Below are positions 32,384 through 41,116 of a stretch of DNA of 64,000 bases, piece by piece (position 1 is the stretch's first letter; the number at the start of each line of letters is the position of its first letter). The notes under the pieces are model-generated. The model was given only the letters and a program-made list of their open reading frames with translations, made no database searches and was not told the DNA's origin. The DNA comes from SCUS01 sp966211675 (GTDB lineage: Bacteria > Myxococcota_A > Polyangia > Polyangiales > Ga0077539). The translations under genes were made by a program, and so were the position numbers. Location: positions 1-64,000 of the forward strand of contig CBIHPK010000004.1 in NCBI GenBank assembly GCA_966211675.1, in the 5' to 3' direction.

Positions 32384-33376
32384 ATGAGCGCCACGAACAC
32401 ACGCCCCCGACCTTCGCTGCACGCCGACACCGGCGGCGCCGTCTACGTCGAGTTCCTCGTCGCCTTCATCCCCTTCTTCATCCTCGTGCTGGGCATGATG
32501 CAGCTGGCGCTGCTCTACAGCGCCCACCTGGTCGTGCAGCACGCCGCCGCCTCCGCCGCGCGCGCCGCGATCGTGGTCTTCCCCGACTGCGCCCAGCGCT
32601 ACGACGGCGCTCCGGAGAACGTGGTGAACGGCGGCGGCCGCGGAGACGACCCGGCCTCGGCGCTCGGCGCCCTCTTCGGCGCGAGCAGCGCCCCAGGCGG
32701 ATCGGGCTTCGGCGGCGGTGGCGGCGGAGGATCGGGCGGCGGCGCGAGGCTCGACGCGGTGCGCTTCGCCGCGGGCTTCCCCCTGGTCGCGACCTCACCG
32801 TCCCTCGACGAGCTCACCCACGACAGCGACCCGCGGCGCCAGGGCATCTACGACGCCATCGGCGGAGCGACCTCACCCGCCGCGCGCCTCGCCCTCGGGG
32901 CGCTGGTCTACAACAACGTGGCCCTCGCGGTGACCTTCCCCCGCGCCGAGCGCGAGACCAACTACCTCGACCGCTGGAACAGCCGCGAAGAGCTCACCAC
33001 CCGCGTGACCTACCTCTTCCACTGCGGCGTCCCGATCGTGTCCAAGATGGCCTGCGACAGCGCGCTCCAGCTCTACACCAACCAGCCGCTCGAGCAGATC
33101 CGCGCCGCCACCGAGGCGGTGCGCGGAGGCCGCGCGTCGATCCGCGACATCCAGAGCCACATCGAGGCGGTGCAGGCCGCGGGCGCCCGACTCAACGCCG
33201 CGCAGCCCGGCCTGGAAGAGCTCAACCACACCGGCACCGGCGGCTCCGCCAGCGCGGTGCTGCTCGGCCTCACCGGCGGCCACTACTACGTCATCCGCGC
33301 GGAGGCGACGCTCCCGGTGCAGGGCACCGCGCGCACCATCACCGGCGCCTGCTACAGCTCCTCCCGATCGAGGTAA
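32384..33376 (+). CDS. TadE-like pseudopilin
   Basis: A 330-residue protein with a single N-terminal hydrophobic helix (GGAVYVEFLVAFIPFFILVLGMMQLALLYSAHLVVQHAAASAAR), the TadE motif with Glu in the helix start, and a large extracytoplasmic part. Residues about 103-122 are almost pure Gly/Ser (a flexible linker). Cysteines in FPDC, FHCG, MACDS and GACYS may form disulfides. TadE proteins are processed by TadV and help pilus assembly. It is longer than usual TadE (about 150-200 aa). It follows the peptidase gene by 11 bp. Confidence 0.82.
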   Translation: MSATNTRPRPSLHADTGGAVYVEFLVAFIPFFILVLGMMQLALLYSAHLVVQHAAASAARAAIVVFPDCAQRYDGAPENVVNGGGRGDDPASALGALFGASSAPGGSGFGGGGGGGSGGGARLDAVRFAAGFPLVATSPSLDELTHDSDPRRQGIYDAIGGATSPAARLALGALVYNNVALAVTFPRAERETNYLDRWNSREELTTRVTYLFHCGVPIVSKMACDSALQLYTNQPLEQIRAATEAVRGGRASIRDIQSHIEAVQAAGARLNAAQPGLEELNHTGTGGSASAVLLGLTGGHYYVIRAEATLPVQGTARTITGACYSSSRSR

Positions 33377-33379
33377 TCC

Positions 33380-34495
33380 ATGCGCGGCACCAACACACGC
33401 ACGCCTCGACCTGGCCTCCACCGCGACGACTCCGGCGCCATCATGGTGATCGGCGTCTTCATGGCGATGCTGGTGACCGGGTTTCTCTATTACATCATCG
33501 GTATCGGCAACACGATCATCTTCCGGGAGCGCATGCAGGACGCCGCGGACGCCGTGGCCTTCTCCGGCGCCGTGATGCACGCCCGAGGCATGAACCTCAT
33601 CGCGATGATCAACATCGTGATGGCGCTGCTGGTCTCGATCCTCTTCGCGATGCGCCTGGTGCAGTGGGCCCTCTTCGCGGCCGCCGCGCTCACCGTCTGG
33701 GCGCCGCCCCTCTCGGCCGCGCTCACCGCCGCGGGGGAGTTCATGATGAACCTCGCCAACGGCTACGAGAACGGCGTGGTGCAGCCCGCGCTGCGCCTCG
33801 GGCACACCGCTCAGGACGTGATCCGCACGACCTGGCCCTACCTCGCGCAGACCCGCGTGGTGGTGAGCACCCTCGCCGGAACCTACCAGCCGCCGGTCAC
33901 CGCGGGCTTCATCCACCCGATGATCGACCACCCGCTGCCGGTGCGCCCGGTCGACATCCACAGCACCTGCATCCACGCCGCCGAGCCGCTCTCGCGCTTC
34001 CTCACCTTCCCCCTCGCCATCATCCCCGGCGGCGGCACGGTGGTGGGCTGGGCGCGGCGCCTGCTCGACGAGGCGATGGCCCTCTTCTTCTGCCCCCGCA
34101 ACGAAGCCAGCATGCGCCCGCACGAGATCGACCCGGGCGACGGGAGTTGCAACGACGGCATGCCCGGCCAGGACTGCGAGTACGTGCAGATCCGCGGCAT
34201 CGTCATCGGGACGCCTCCCTTCCAGGCCAACGAGCGCGGCGTGTCCATGGCCGCCTGGGGCCGCAACACCGGCGGCGGCGGGCTCTTCGGCACCATCGGC
34301 AACCTGTCCCGCGTCGGCCTGGCGCAGGCCGAGTACTACTACGAGGGCGACGAGGCCCGCGACGAGTGGACCTGGCACATGTACTGGCGAGCGCGCTTCC
34401 GCCGCTTCCGCATGCCGACCAACCTCCTGGGCATCAGCGGCGCCGTCGGCCCGGGCATCGACCTGAGCCTCATCGACCGGGTCATCATCCACTGA
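33380..34495 (+). CDS. TadG-like pilus assembly protein
   Basis: A 371-residue protein with DDSGAIMVIGVFMAMLVTGFLYYIIGIGNTIIFRERMQDAADAVAFSGAV, the TadG/Flp pilus-assembly N-terminal motif (helix followed by RxxxQxAADAAALAGA-like segment). A second hydrophobic region at about 73-115 (IAMINIVMALLVSILFAMRLVQWALFAAAALTVW) suggests further membrane contact. The C-terminal part has four cysteines in CPRNE, CNDGMPGQDCEY. No VWA domain, unlike some TadG. It starts 3 bp after the previous stop, so translation is coupled. Confidence 0.8.
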   Translation: MRGTNTRTPRPGLHRDDSGAIMVIGVFMAMLVTGFLYYIIGIGNTIIFRERMQDAADAVAFSGAVMHARGMNLIAMINIVMALLVSILFAMRLVQWALFAAAALTVWAPPLSAALTAAGEFMMNLANGYENGVVQPALRLGHTAQDVIRTTWPYLAQTRVVVSTLAGTYQPPVTAGFIHPMIDHPLPVRPVDIHSTCIHAAEPLSRFLTFPLAIIPGGGTVVGWARRLLDEAMALFFCPRNEASMRPHEIDPGDGSCNDGMPGQDCEYVQIRGIVIGTPPFQANERGVSMAAWGRNTGGGGLFGTIGNLSRVGLAQAEYYYEGDEARDEWTWHMYWRARFRRFRMPTNLLGISGAVGPGIDLSLIDRVIIH

Positions 34496-34511
34496 GAGGA
34501 GCTGCAGCGCC

Positions 34512-35024
34512 GTGAACGCCCCGACGACCCGACAGCCCCGCCGCCGACGACACCACGCCTCCCGAGGCGCGGCCTACGCCGAGACCGTGGTGATGCTCCC
34601 CTTCTTCATCGCCGTGTTCTCCTGCATGATGTTCGTGCACAAGGCCTGGAGCACGAAGCTCTACACCATGCAGCAGAACCGCCACTGCGTGGTGAGCTAC
34701 GCCTTCGAGGCCTGCCAGCGCCCGCTCCCCGGGTGCAGCCAGGTGCACGTCGGCGCCGACACCGCGGCCGGTGCGGGCGAGCGCCCAGGCGCCCTCAACT
34801 CGCTCCAGAACATGCTCGGCGGCGCGGGCTCGTCGCTGCTCGGAGGCTTCTTCGGACAGACCGCCTCCGGCCGCCTCACCCGCCCGGTCAACCGCCCGAC
34901 GCTCCTCGGCGGCGGGTCGCTCAACGCCCTCGCGGGCAACAGCATGGCCTGCAACACCGTGCGCTCGACGCCCGCGGACGTCGCCCGCCAGCTGTTCTGC
35001 GCGGTCATCCCGGTGTGCCCGTAA
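34512..35024 (+). CDS. second TadE-like pseudopilin
   Basis: A 170-residue protein: basic leader RRRRHHASRG, then AAYAETVVMLPFFIAVFSCMMFVHKAW, the TadE pattern with Glu at +5 of the helix after a Gly. The rest is extracytoplasmic with cysteine pairs (HCVVSYAFEACQRPLPGC, MACN, FCAVIPVCP). Start is GTG at 34512 with GAGGAG about 10 bp upstream, overlapping nothing. Minor pseudopilins of this type are required for Tad fibre assembly in other bacteria; the exact role here is inferred from homology and locus. Confidence 0.82.
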   Translation: MNAPTTRQPRRRRHHASRGAAYAETVVMLPFFIAVFSCMMFVHKAWSTKLYTMQQNRHCVVSYAFEACQRPLPGCSQVHVGADTAAGAGERPGALNSLQNMLGGAGSSLLGGFFGQTASGRLTRPVNRPTLLGGGSLNALAGNSMACNTVRSTPADVARQLFCAVIPVCP

Positions 35025-35049
35025 GGTTATAGGGAGAAAGAGACGCGCC

Positions 35050-35988
35050 ATGTTTCGTCGCATCCGACACCTCCCGCAGCTCACCCGGCTCGGGGCCTTC
35101 GTGGCCACCGGGCTGCTCGTCACCGCGGTCGTCAGCGTGCGCTCCGCGCGAGCGCAGGTGAACGAGGGCCTGCGCCACCTCGCCCGCCAGCTCATGCCCT
35201 ACGCCGAGCAGGGGGTGATGGAGTCGCCCCGCCGCGTGGTGCTCAACGGCGAGTCGCTCTACCTGTCCATGGGCACCAGCCGCGACAGCGTCGAGGCCGT
35301 GCTCGACTACTACGAGGCCCGCTGCGCCCGCACCTCGGGGCACCTCTCGGACAGCCTCCACGCGCTCGACCACGCGGCCTTCAACCAGCTCTGGACCCCC
35401 GGCGCCCGCCGCGCGGCCTCCATCGAGACGGTGCGCATCGGCGACGCCAGCGGGGGCTACGTCGCCTGCCTCGACGTGGGCGAGGCGCGCCTCACGCCGC
35501 AGGAGATCCTGCGCCGCGCCGAGGCGATGATCGCCTCTGGAGACCTCTCCCGCTACGGCGAGCTCCGCTACGCCTACGTCACGCGCGGCACCACGGGCAC
35601 CCGCATCCTCACGGTCGCCACGCAGGGGCAGTTCAATGTCCTGCGGCTCTTCCCCAACGAGGGCGACGCGCCCGGCGCGGACATCCCCGGGCTCGCGCGC
35701 TACCCCTCGATGCGCCGGGTGATCTCCGCCTACGAAGACGGCGTGCCCAACAAGCTCGGCGTGTACACCGTGCGCGCCCCCGCCGCGCAGGTCCGCACCT
35801 GGTACCGCGACCAGATGGCCCACCGCGGGTGGACCGTGCTCGACCTCCCTCGCGACCGTCGGCTCCCCGCCGAGATCGAGGCCCGCCGCGATCGCATGGT
35901 CGCGTTTGAGAAGGGCGCCGAGACGCTCTTCCTCGTCTTCGATCACGCCGACGGCGTGACCTCGATGATGTCGCTCGTCGCGCGCTGA
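35050..35988 (+). CDS. secreted protein of unknown function in the Tad locus
   Basis: A 312-residue exported protein: signal peptide about residues 1-35 (LGAFVATGLLVTAVVSVRSARAQ). The mature part has two similar alpha/beta halves: one around VLNGESLYLSMGTSRDSVEAVLDYYEARC and one around YTVRAPAAQVRTWYRDQMAHRGWTVLDLP, each like a strand-helix unit that relates a value to a polypeptide of the DUF-type found near pilus or secretion loci. I do not recognise a named family. GGGAGA lies about 14 bp before the ATG. Location between pseudopilins and CpaB suggests a periplasmic pilus role. Confidence 0.75.
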   Translation: MFRRIRHLPQLTRLGAFVATGLLVTAVVSVRSARAQVNEGLRHLARQLMPYAEQGVMESPRRVVLNGESLYLSMGTSRDSVEAVLDYYEARCARTSGHLSDSLHALDHAAFNQLWTPGARRAASIETVRIGDASGGYVACLDVGEARLTPQEILRRAEAMIASGDLSRYGELRYAYVTRGTTGTRILTVATQGQFNVLRLFPNEGDAPGADIPGLARYPSMRRVISAYEDGVPNKLGVYTVRAPAAQVRTWYRDQMAHRGWTVLDLPRDRRLPAEIEARRDRMVAFEKGAETLFLVFDHADGVTSMMSLVAR

Positions 35989-36029
35989 GCCGAGCGCTCC
36001 GCACGCCTCCCCTCATTCCTTCGTTGCCG

Positions 36030-36059
36030 TTGTGTCGGGCGCGCGCTTCGGCGTAGGCT
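36030..36059 (+). promoter_or_regulatory. candidate internal promoter before cpaB
   Basis: TTGTGT (36030-36035) and TAGGCT (36054-36059), 18 bp apart, lie in the 140-bp gap before cpaB, the largest gap in the Tad locus. It could drive the assembly genes independently of the pilins. Matched by eye. Confidence 0.3.
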
Positions 36060-36128
36060 GCGGCCCGCGAGCGCGTCGGCGTCGGCCGGTGTCCTCGCAG
36101 ACCCCTCAATGCCCATCCGGAGACTTGG

Positions 36129-36965
36129 ATGAACACCAAGGCGCTCATCATCGCAATCGGTGCGGCGGCCCTCGGGCTGGTGCTGCTGCTGCTCTACAAG
36201 CAGCGCTTCGAGGCCGAGGCGTCCGGAGGCGTTCCGGTGCGGGTGCTCATCGCGGTGCAGGACATCCCCCTCGGCGCCGCGCTCTCGGAAAACATGATGG
36301 GATATCGGTTGATCCCGCAGGCCTACCTGGAAGACCGCTTCATCCGATACTCGGACGTCCGCCGCATCATCGGCGTGCGCGTCTCCAACGGCCTCCGCGC
36401 CAACCAGACGGTGATGTGGACCGACCTGGCCACCGCCTCTGACGCGCGCCGCGACCTCTCCTCGCTGGTCAGCACCGGGATGCGCGCCATCACCGTGCGC
36501 GCCGACATCACCAACTCCTTCGGCGGACTGCTCCGCCCGGGCGACCGCGTGGACGTCCTCGGCACGCTCTCCCGCACCGGCGGCGAGAACGACCGGGTGA
36601 CCATCCCCCTGCTGCAGAACGTGCTCGTGCTCGCGGCGGGCCGCGACACCGGCGGCGAGGCGCAGCGGCAGACGGTCAACGGCACGGCCGGCGGCAACAA
36701 CCCCGTGGAGATCTCGCAGATCACCCTGAGCGTCTCGATGGAAGAGGCGCAGCTGCTCACCTACGCCGCCGACCGCGGCGGCGCCGGGGGCCGGCACACG
36801 GGCCTCACGCTGGTGCTCCGCAACCCGGAGGACATCGCGATCCTCGAAGGGGTCCCGGAGACCAACATCGAGGACATCTTCGAGCCCACCCGCCGCGCCA
36901 ACGTCTCGCGCCGTCGCCGCCAGGTCATCGAGCGCATCGGCCCGCAGAACCCCAACGCCCTCTGA
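36129..36965 (+). CDS. cpaB: Flp pilus assembly protein CpaB/RcpC
   Basis: A 278-residue inner-membrane-anchored periplasmic protein: TM at about 5-22, SAF domain about 36-100 (VRVLIAVQDIPLGAALSENMMGYRLIPQAY, GVRVSNGLRANQTVMWTDL), then the RcpC region with AITVRADITNSFGGLLRPGDRVDVLGT and EISQITLSVSMEEAQLLTYAADRG. CpaB works with the CpaC secretin at the outer-membrane gate. The C-terminus is Arg-rich. It starts the second half of the locus and is followed 3 bp later by the secretin gene. Confidence 0.93.
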   Translation: MNTKALIIAIGAAALGLVLLLLYKQRFEAEASGGVPVRVLIAVQDIPLGAALSENMMGYRLIPQAYLEDRFIRYSDVRRIIGVRVSNGLRANQTVMWTDLATASDARRDLSSLVSTGMRAITVRADITNSFGGLLRPGDRVDVLGTLSRTGGENDRVTIPLLQNVLVLAAGRDTGGEAQRQTVNGTAGGNNPVEISQITLSVSMEEAQLLTYAADRGGAGGRHTGLTLVLRNPEDIAILEGVPETNIEDIFEPTRRANVSRRRRQVIERIGPQNPNAL

Positions 36966-36968
36966 ACG

Positions 36969-38336
36969 ATGCGGTCCCCCACCATGATGTCCCTCCGACT
37001 CCGCTCGATCGTCGCGCTCGCCTCGGTGGGCTGCGCGGCCTTCCTCGCCAGCGCCCCCGCCCTCGCCCAGCAGCCCGCCGCAGGCACGACCACCGCCGCG
37101 CCGCGCGGCACCGGGCGTGACCTCACCCTGGCCGTGGGCGAGCAGGTGCTGGTCCCCGCCGAAGGCATCCGGCAGTTCTCCGAAGGGACCCCCGGGGTCG
37201 TCGATGTCCGCACCCCCGCCGACGGGCGCAACCTCGTGGTGGTGGGCCAGCGCGCCGGCACCACCACCCTGCTGCTCATCCGCAACAGCGGCGCCCAGGA
37301 GACCCTGCAGATCACCGTCTTCGCGCGCCGCCCGGAGGCCGTGCAGGCGGAGATCGAGAACCTCCTCGAGGGCTACAACGGCGTGCAGATCCGGCGCATC
37401 GGCGCGCGGCTCTACCTCGAGGGCGGCGTCGCCTCGGAGCAGCAGCAGCACCGGGTGCAGCAGATCGCCGGGCTCTACCCCGGCCAGGTCGAGTCGCTGG
37501 TCTCCATCGACGCCACCATCGTCGAGCGGCGCATCAACGTCCGCCTCGACCTCTACTTCGTCGACTTCGCCACCAACTCCGGGCGCCAGGTGGGCATCGC
37601 GTGGCCGGCGTACATCGGCGGCAACCCGCCGAGCTCGCAGGCCACCGCGACCATCAACCTCGTCGCCCCGATGGGCATGGGCGGCGTCGGCGAGGGCGTG
37701 CAGCTCGCGCAGGCCATCATCAGCAACCAGCCGCTGCCGCGCCTGGACATCGCCAGCAACGGCGGCTGGGCGCGCATCCTGCGGCAGGCGACGGTGATCA
37801 CCGCCAACGGCAACGAGGCGCAGTACCGCAACGGCGGCGAGCTCAACTTCAAGCTCATCGGCTCCAACGGGTCGGCCTCGCTCGCGACCATCAGCTTCGG
37901 CACCAACCTCACGGTCACCCCGCGCTTCGACCCGCAGAGCTCGCGCATCGACATCCGCGTCAACGCGGACATCAGCGACCCGGTGGAGAACGGCGGCGAC
38001 ATGCCCGGCCGCAACATCGCCCACGTCCAGACCCTGGTGAACCTGCAGCTCGGTCAGTCGATCGTGATGTCGGGCTTCCGCTCGCGGCAGCAGTCGCAGG
38101 GGTCGAGCGGGCTGCCGGGGCTGCGGCAGATTCCGATCCTCGGCTACCTCTTCGGCTCCGAGCGCAACAGCGAGCAGGAGCACGAGGGCATGATCTTCAT
38201 CGTGCCGACGGTGGTCGAGGGCCTGTCCCGCAGCGCACAAGACCGGGTGGCCGAGGCGCTGCGGCAGTACGAGCAGTTCTCCGGCGACATCGACGAAGTG
38301 CGGCTCTACGAGCCGACCGGGACGCAGTACCGCTAA
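36969..38336 (+). CDS. cpaC: Tad secretin CpaC/RcpA
   Basis: A 455-residue outer membrane secretin through which the Flp fibre exits. Signal peptide to about residue 35 (FLASAPALAQ); N-terminal pilus-secretin domain with LAVGEQVLVPAEGIRQFSEGTPGVVDVRTP and VVGQRAGTTTLLLI; a BON-like segment about 118-176 (LEGYNGVQIRRIGARLYLEG); and the secretin core (FKLIGSNGSASLATISFGTNLTVTPRFDP, IVMSGFRSRQQSQGSSGLPGLRQIPILGYLFGSE). A second in-frame ATG at 36984 is also possible. Motif LPGLxxIPxLGxLF is diagnostic of secretins. Confidence 0.95.
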   Translation: MRSPTMMSLRLRSIVALASVGCAAFLASAPALAQQPAAGTTTAAPRGTGRDLTLAVGEQVLVPAEGIRQFSEGTPGVVDVRTPADGRNLVVVGQRAGTTTLLLIRNSGAQETLQITVFARRPEAVQAEIENLLEGYNGVQIRRIGARLYLEGGVASEQQQHRVQQIAGLYPGQVESLVSIDATIVERRINVRLDLYFVDFATNSGRQVGIAWPAYIGGNPPSSQATATINLVAPMGMGGVGEGVQLAQAIISNQPLPRLDIASNGGWARILRQATVITANGNEAQYRNGGELNFKLIGSNGSASLATISFGTNLTVTPRFDPQSSRIDIRVNADISDPVENGGDMPGRNIAHVQTLVNLQLGQSIVMSGFRSRQQSQGSSGLPGLRQIPILGYLFGSERNSEQEHEGMIFIVPTVVEGLSRSAQDRVAEALRQYEQFSGDIDEVRLYEPTGTQYR

Positions 38337-38368
38337 GGTGGCGGTGGGAGAGTAAAGAGGGCCTCGCG

Positions 38369-40207
38369 ATGGACCAGGTGCTCCTTTCGATCGAGACCCC
38401 GAACGCGCCCCCGATGACGTACATGGTCCCGTCGGGGGGAGAGATCTCCATCGGGCGGGACGAGACCTGCACCGTGGTGCTCGCCTCGCCGGACATCTCG
38501 CGGCGCCACGTCTCGGTGATGATCCAGTCGTCGGCCATCGTGGTGCGCGACTCGTCCAGCAACGGCACGCAGGTGGGGTCGCAGCGGGTGTTCCGATCGG
38601 AGATCCCGGTGCCCTTCGGCACGCCCATCATGGTCGGGCCCTACGTGATCCGCGTGGTGCGACAGACCCCTGCCACCGCCGGTCCGGTGCCCTCGCAGAC
38701 CATCAGCCCGGGCCAGGGACCGTCGCTCCCTCCGCTGCCCGGGAGGTCTGGGCCCGGCGGGGGAATGCAGACCCTCGCCGCGCCGCAGGGCCTCGGCGCG
38801 CTCGGGGCGACCGCGCACGACGGCCGCTCGCGCACGGTGATGCCCACGCAGCAGCAGGCCGCCCAGCAGGCCGCGCCGCCGCCCGCTCCGCCCGCTCCGC
38901 CCGCGGCCTACCGCCAGGCCGGCGGCGGCACCGCGGGGACCATGCACGTCTCCGTCGAGCTCCGTCGGCGCATCCACCGGATGCTGCTCGACAACCTCGA
39001 CCTCGCCGCCCTCGACCGCTCGAAGATGGGCGACTCGCAGATGCGCCCCAAGGTGCGCGACGCCCTCAAGCGCATCGTGGCGCAGCTCGCCAGCGAGATC
39101 CCTCCGGGCACGGAGATGGAGCGGCTCATCCAGGAGATCTCCGACGAGGCCCTCGGGCTCGGGCCGCTGGAGCAGTTCCTCGCCGACCCGACCATCTCGG
39201 AGATCATGGTGGTCGACCCGCAGACGATCTTCGTCGAGCGGCGAGGCAAGCTCCAGCGGGCGGACGCGCGCTTCACCGACGACGAGGCCGTGCGCTCGTG
39301 CATCGAGCGCATCGTGACCCCCCTCGGCCGCCGCATCGACGAGAGCACGCCGCTCGTCGACGCGCGCCTGAAGGACGGCTCGCGCGTCAACGCCGTCATC
39401 AAGCCGCTCTCCATCAAGGGCGCGTGCATCACCATCCGGAAGTTCTCCAAGACCCCCCTCACGCTCCAGAACCTCATCGAGTTCGGCGCGCTCACCGAGC
39501 AGATGGCGCGCTTCCTCACGCGCTCGGTGATCGCCAAGAAGAACATCGTGATCTCCGGCGGAACGGGCTCCGGCAAGACCACCACGCTCAACGTGCTCTC
39601 CTCGGCCATCCCCAAGGAGGAGCGCATCGTCACCATCGAGGACGCCGCGGAGCTGCAGCTCAACCAGCCGCACGTGGTGTCGCTGGAGTCCCGCCCCGCC
39701 AACATGGAGGGGAAAGGGGAGTACACCATCCGTGACCTGGTGAAGAACGCCCTGCGCATGCGGCCCGACCGCATCGTGGTGGGAGAGTGCCGCGGCGGCG
39801 AGTGCCTCGACATGCTCCAGGCGATGAACACCGGCCACGACGGGTCGCTCACCACGACGCACGCCAACTCGCCGCGCGAGGCCATCAACCGCCTGGAGGT
39901 GCTGGCGCTCATGAGCGGCATCGACCTGCCGGCGCGCGCGATCCGCGAGCAGATCGCCAACAGCGTGCACCTCGTCGTGCAGCAGTCGCGCTTCTCCGAC
40001 GGGTCGCGGCGCATCACCGCCATCTCCGAGGTGATCGGGATGGACGACAACTACGAGATCCAGCTGCGGCCCATCTTCGAGTTCCAGCGCTCGGGCATCG
40101 CGGGCGACGGCAAGGTGCTCGGCGAGTACCGCGCCACGGGATACCTGCCGTCGTACCTCGACGCGTTCATCTCCTACGGCCTCGTCCAAGGGAAGGACTT
40201 CCTATGA
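38369..40207 (+). CDS. cpaF: FHA-domain fused Tad pilus motor ATPase (CpaF/TadA)
   Basis: A 612-residue hexameric secretion ATPase with an extra N-terminal FHA domain (about 1-95: SIGRDETCTVV with R30, DISRRHVSV, SSNGTQVGS), a Gln/Pro-rich linker (100-190) and a CpaF core (about 195-612). Walker A is GGTGSGKT at 397-404; IEDAAELQLNQPHVVSLESRP and MRPDRIVVGECRGGECLDMLQAMNTGHDGSLTTTHANSP are the Asp box, Walker B and His box. FHA domains bind phosphothreonine, so motor activity or location may answer to Ser/Thr kinases. AGAGGG lies 8 bp before the ATG. It overlaps tadB by four bases (ATGA). Confidence 0.95.
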   Translation: MDQVLLSIETPNAPPMTYMVPSGGEISIGRDETCTVVLASPDISRRHVSVMIQSSAIVVRDSSSNGTQVGSQRVFRSEIPVPFGTPIMVGPYVIRVVRQTPATAGPVPSQTISPGQGPSLPPLPGRSGPGGGMQTLAAPQGLGALGATAHDGRSRTVMPTQQQAAQQAAPPPAPPAPPAAYRQAGGGTAGTMHVSVELRRRIHRMLLDNLDLAALDRSKMGDSQMRPKVRDALKRIVAQLASEIPPGTEMERLIQEISDEALGLGPLEQFLADPTISEIMVVDPQTIFVERRGKLQRADARFTDDEAVRSCIERIVTPLGRRIDESTPLVDARLKDGSRVNAVIKPLSIKGACITIRKFSKTPLTLQNLIEFGALTEQMARFLTRSVIAKKNIVISGGTGSGKTTTLNVLSSAIPKEERIVTIEDAAELQLNQPHVVSLESRPANMEGKGEYTIRDLVKNALRMRPDRIVVGECRGGECLDMLQAMNTGHDGSLTTTHANSPREAINRLEVLALMSGIDLPARAIREQIANSVHLVVQQSRFSDGSRRITAISEVIGMDDNYEIQLRPIFEFQRSGIAGDGKVLGEYRATGYLPSYLDAFISYGLVQGKDFL

Positions 40208-41097
40208 CCGCCGCGCCGCAGACCACGCTCATGGGCTGGATCGGGCTCCTGCTCTTCCCGCTGGGGCTCGCCGCGATCATCTACGTCACGCTGACCTTCC
40301 CCGACAGCCCGCTGCACCGCGCCTACGACCGCTACGCCAAGCACCTCGACGTCGAGCTCCGGTCCATGTTCATCCAGGACCCGACCGGCAAGCACGTCAC
40401 CAACGTGCAGCTCGGCCTCATCGCCGCGCTGCTGCTCTTCGAGCCCGCGTACCTGGCCCTCATGGGCACCGGCTCGGGCATCCCCATCGCCCTCATCGGC
40501 ATCCCCATCGTCGCCGCCGCGCCGCTCATCTGGATCTCCGACGCCAAGGCCAAGCGCAAGGTGGCCATCGAGGCGCAGCTGGACACCTTCCTGCTCGCGC
40601 TCGCCAACGCGCTCAAGGCCTCGCCCTCGCTCGGCGACGCGCTCGGGGCGTGCACCCTGCTGCTGCGAGCGCCCATCAAGCAGGAGCTGGAGCTCACCAT
40701 GAAGGAGAACCAGCTCGGGATGCCGCTCGACACGGCGCTGCTCAACATGGCGACGCGCGTGGGCACCCGCGCCTTCTCCGGCGCGCTCACCACCGTGCTC
40801 ATCGGGCGGCAGACCGGCGGCGACCTCCCGAAGATCCTGGAGACCAGCGCCAGCACGCTGCGAGAGATGGCCCGCCTCGAGGGCGTGGTGCGCTCCAAGA
40901 CCGCCGAGGGTCGCGCTCAGGCCTGGGTGCTCGGGGTGATCCCGCCGCTGCTCGTGGCGCTGCTCAACTGGATGGACCCGGAGTGGCTCAAGCCGCTCTC
41001 GACCAACTTCATCGGCTACATCATCTCCACCATCGCCGTGGTCTTCTGGGTCGCGGCGGTCTTCCTCGCGAGGAAGATCCTCGCGGTGGACATCTGA
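40204..41097 (+). CDS. tadB: Tad pilus inner-membrane platform protein TadB
   Basis: A 297-residue polytopic protein of the GspF/T2SSF platform family. TM spans near 10-30, 77-95, 100-115, 235-252 and 270-292. The cytoplasmic T2SSF domain is about 125-250 (AQLDTFLLALANALKASPSLGDALGACTLLL, LIGRQTGGDLPKILETSASTLREMARLEGVVRSKTAEGRAQAWVLGVIPPLL). TadB and TadC form the platform on which the ATPase acts. Its ATG lies inside the cpaF stop (ATGA), so translation is coupled. Confidence 0.93.
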   Translation: MTAAPQTTLMGWIGLLLFPLGLAAIIYVTLTFPDSPLHRAYDRYAKHLDVELRSMFIQDPTGKHVTNVQLGLIAALLLFEPAYLALMGTGSGIPIALIGIPIVAAAPLIWISDAKAKRKVAIEAQLDTFLLALANALKASPSLGDALGACTLLLRAPIKQELELTMKENQLGMPLDTALLNMATRVGTRAFSGALTTVLIGRQTGGDLPKILETSASTLREMARLEGVVRSKTAEGRAQAWVLGVIPPLLVALLNWMDPEWLKPLSTNFIGYIISTIAVVFWVAAVFLARKILAVDI

Positions 41098-41116
41098 GGG
41101 AAGAGGCGACACCCCA

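Noticed and set aside
38969..40207. Second ATPase gene as a simple duplicate of the first
   Set aside because: The two CpaF cores differ widely in sequence and in the presence of FHA, so they are distinct paralogues, not a recent tandem copy.
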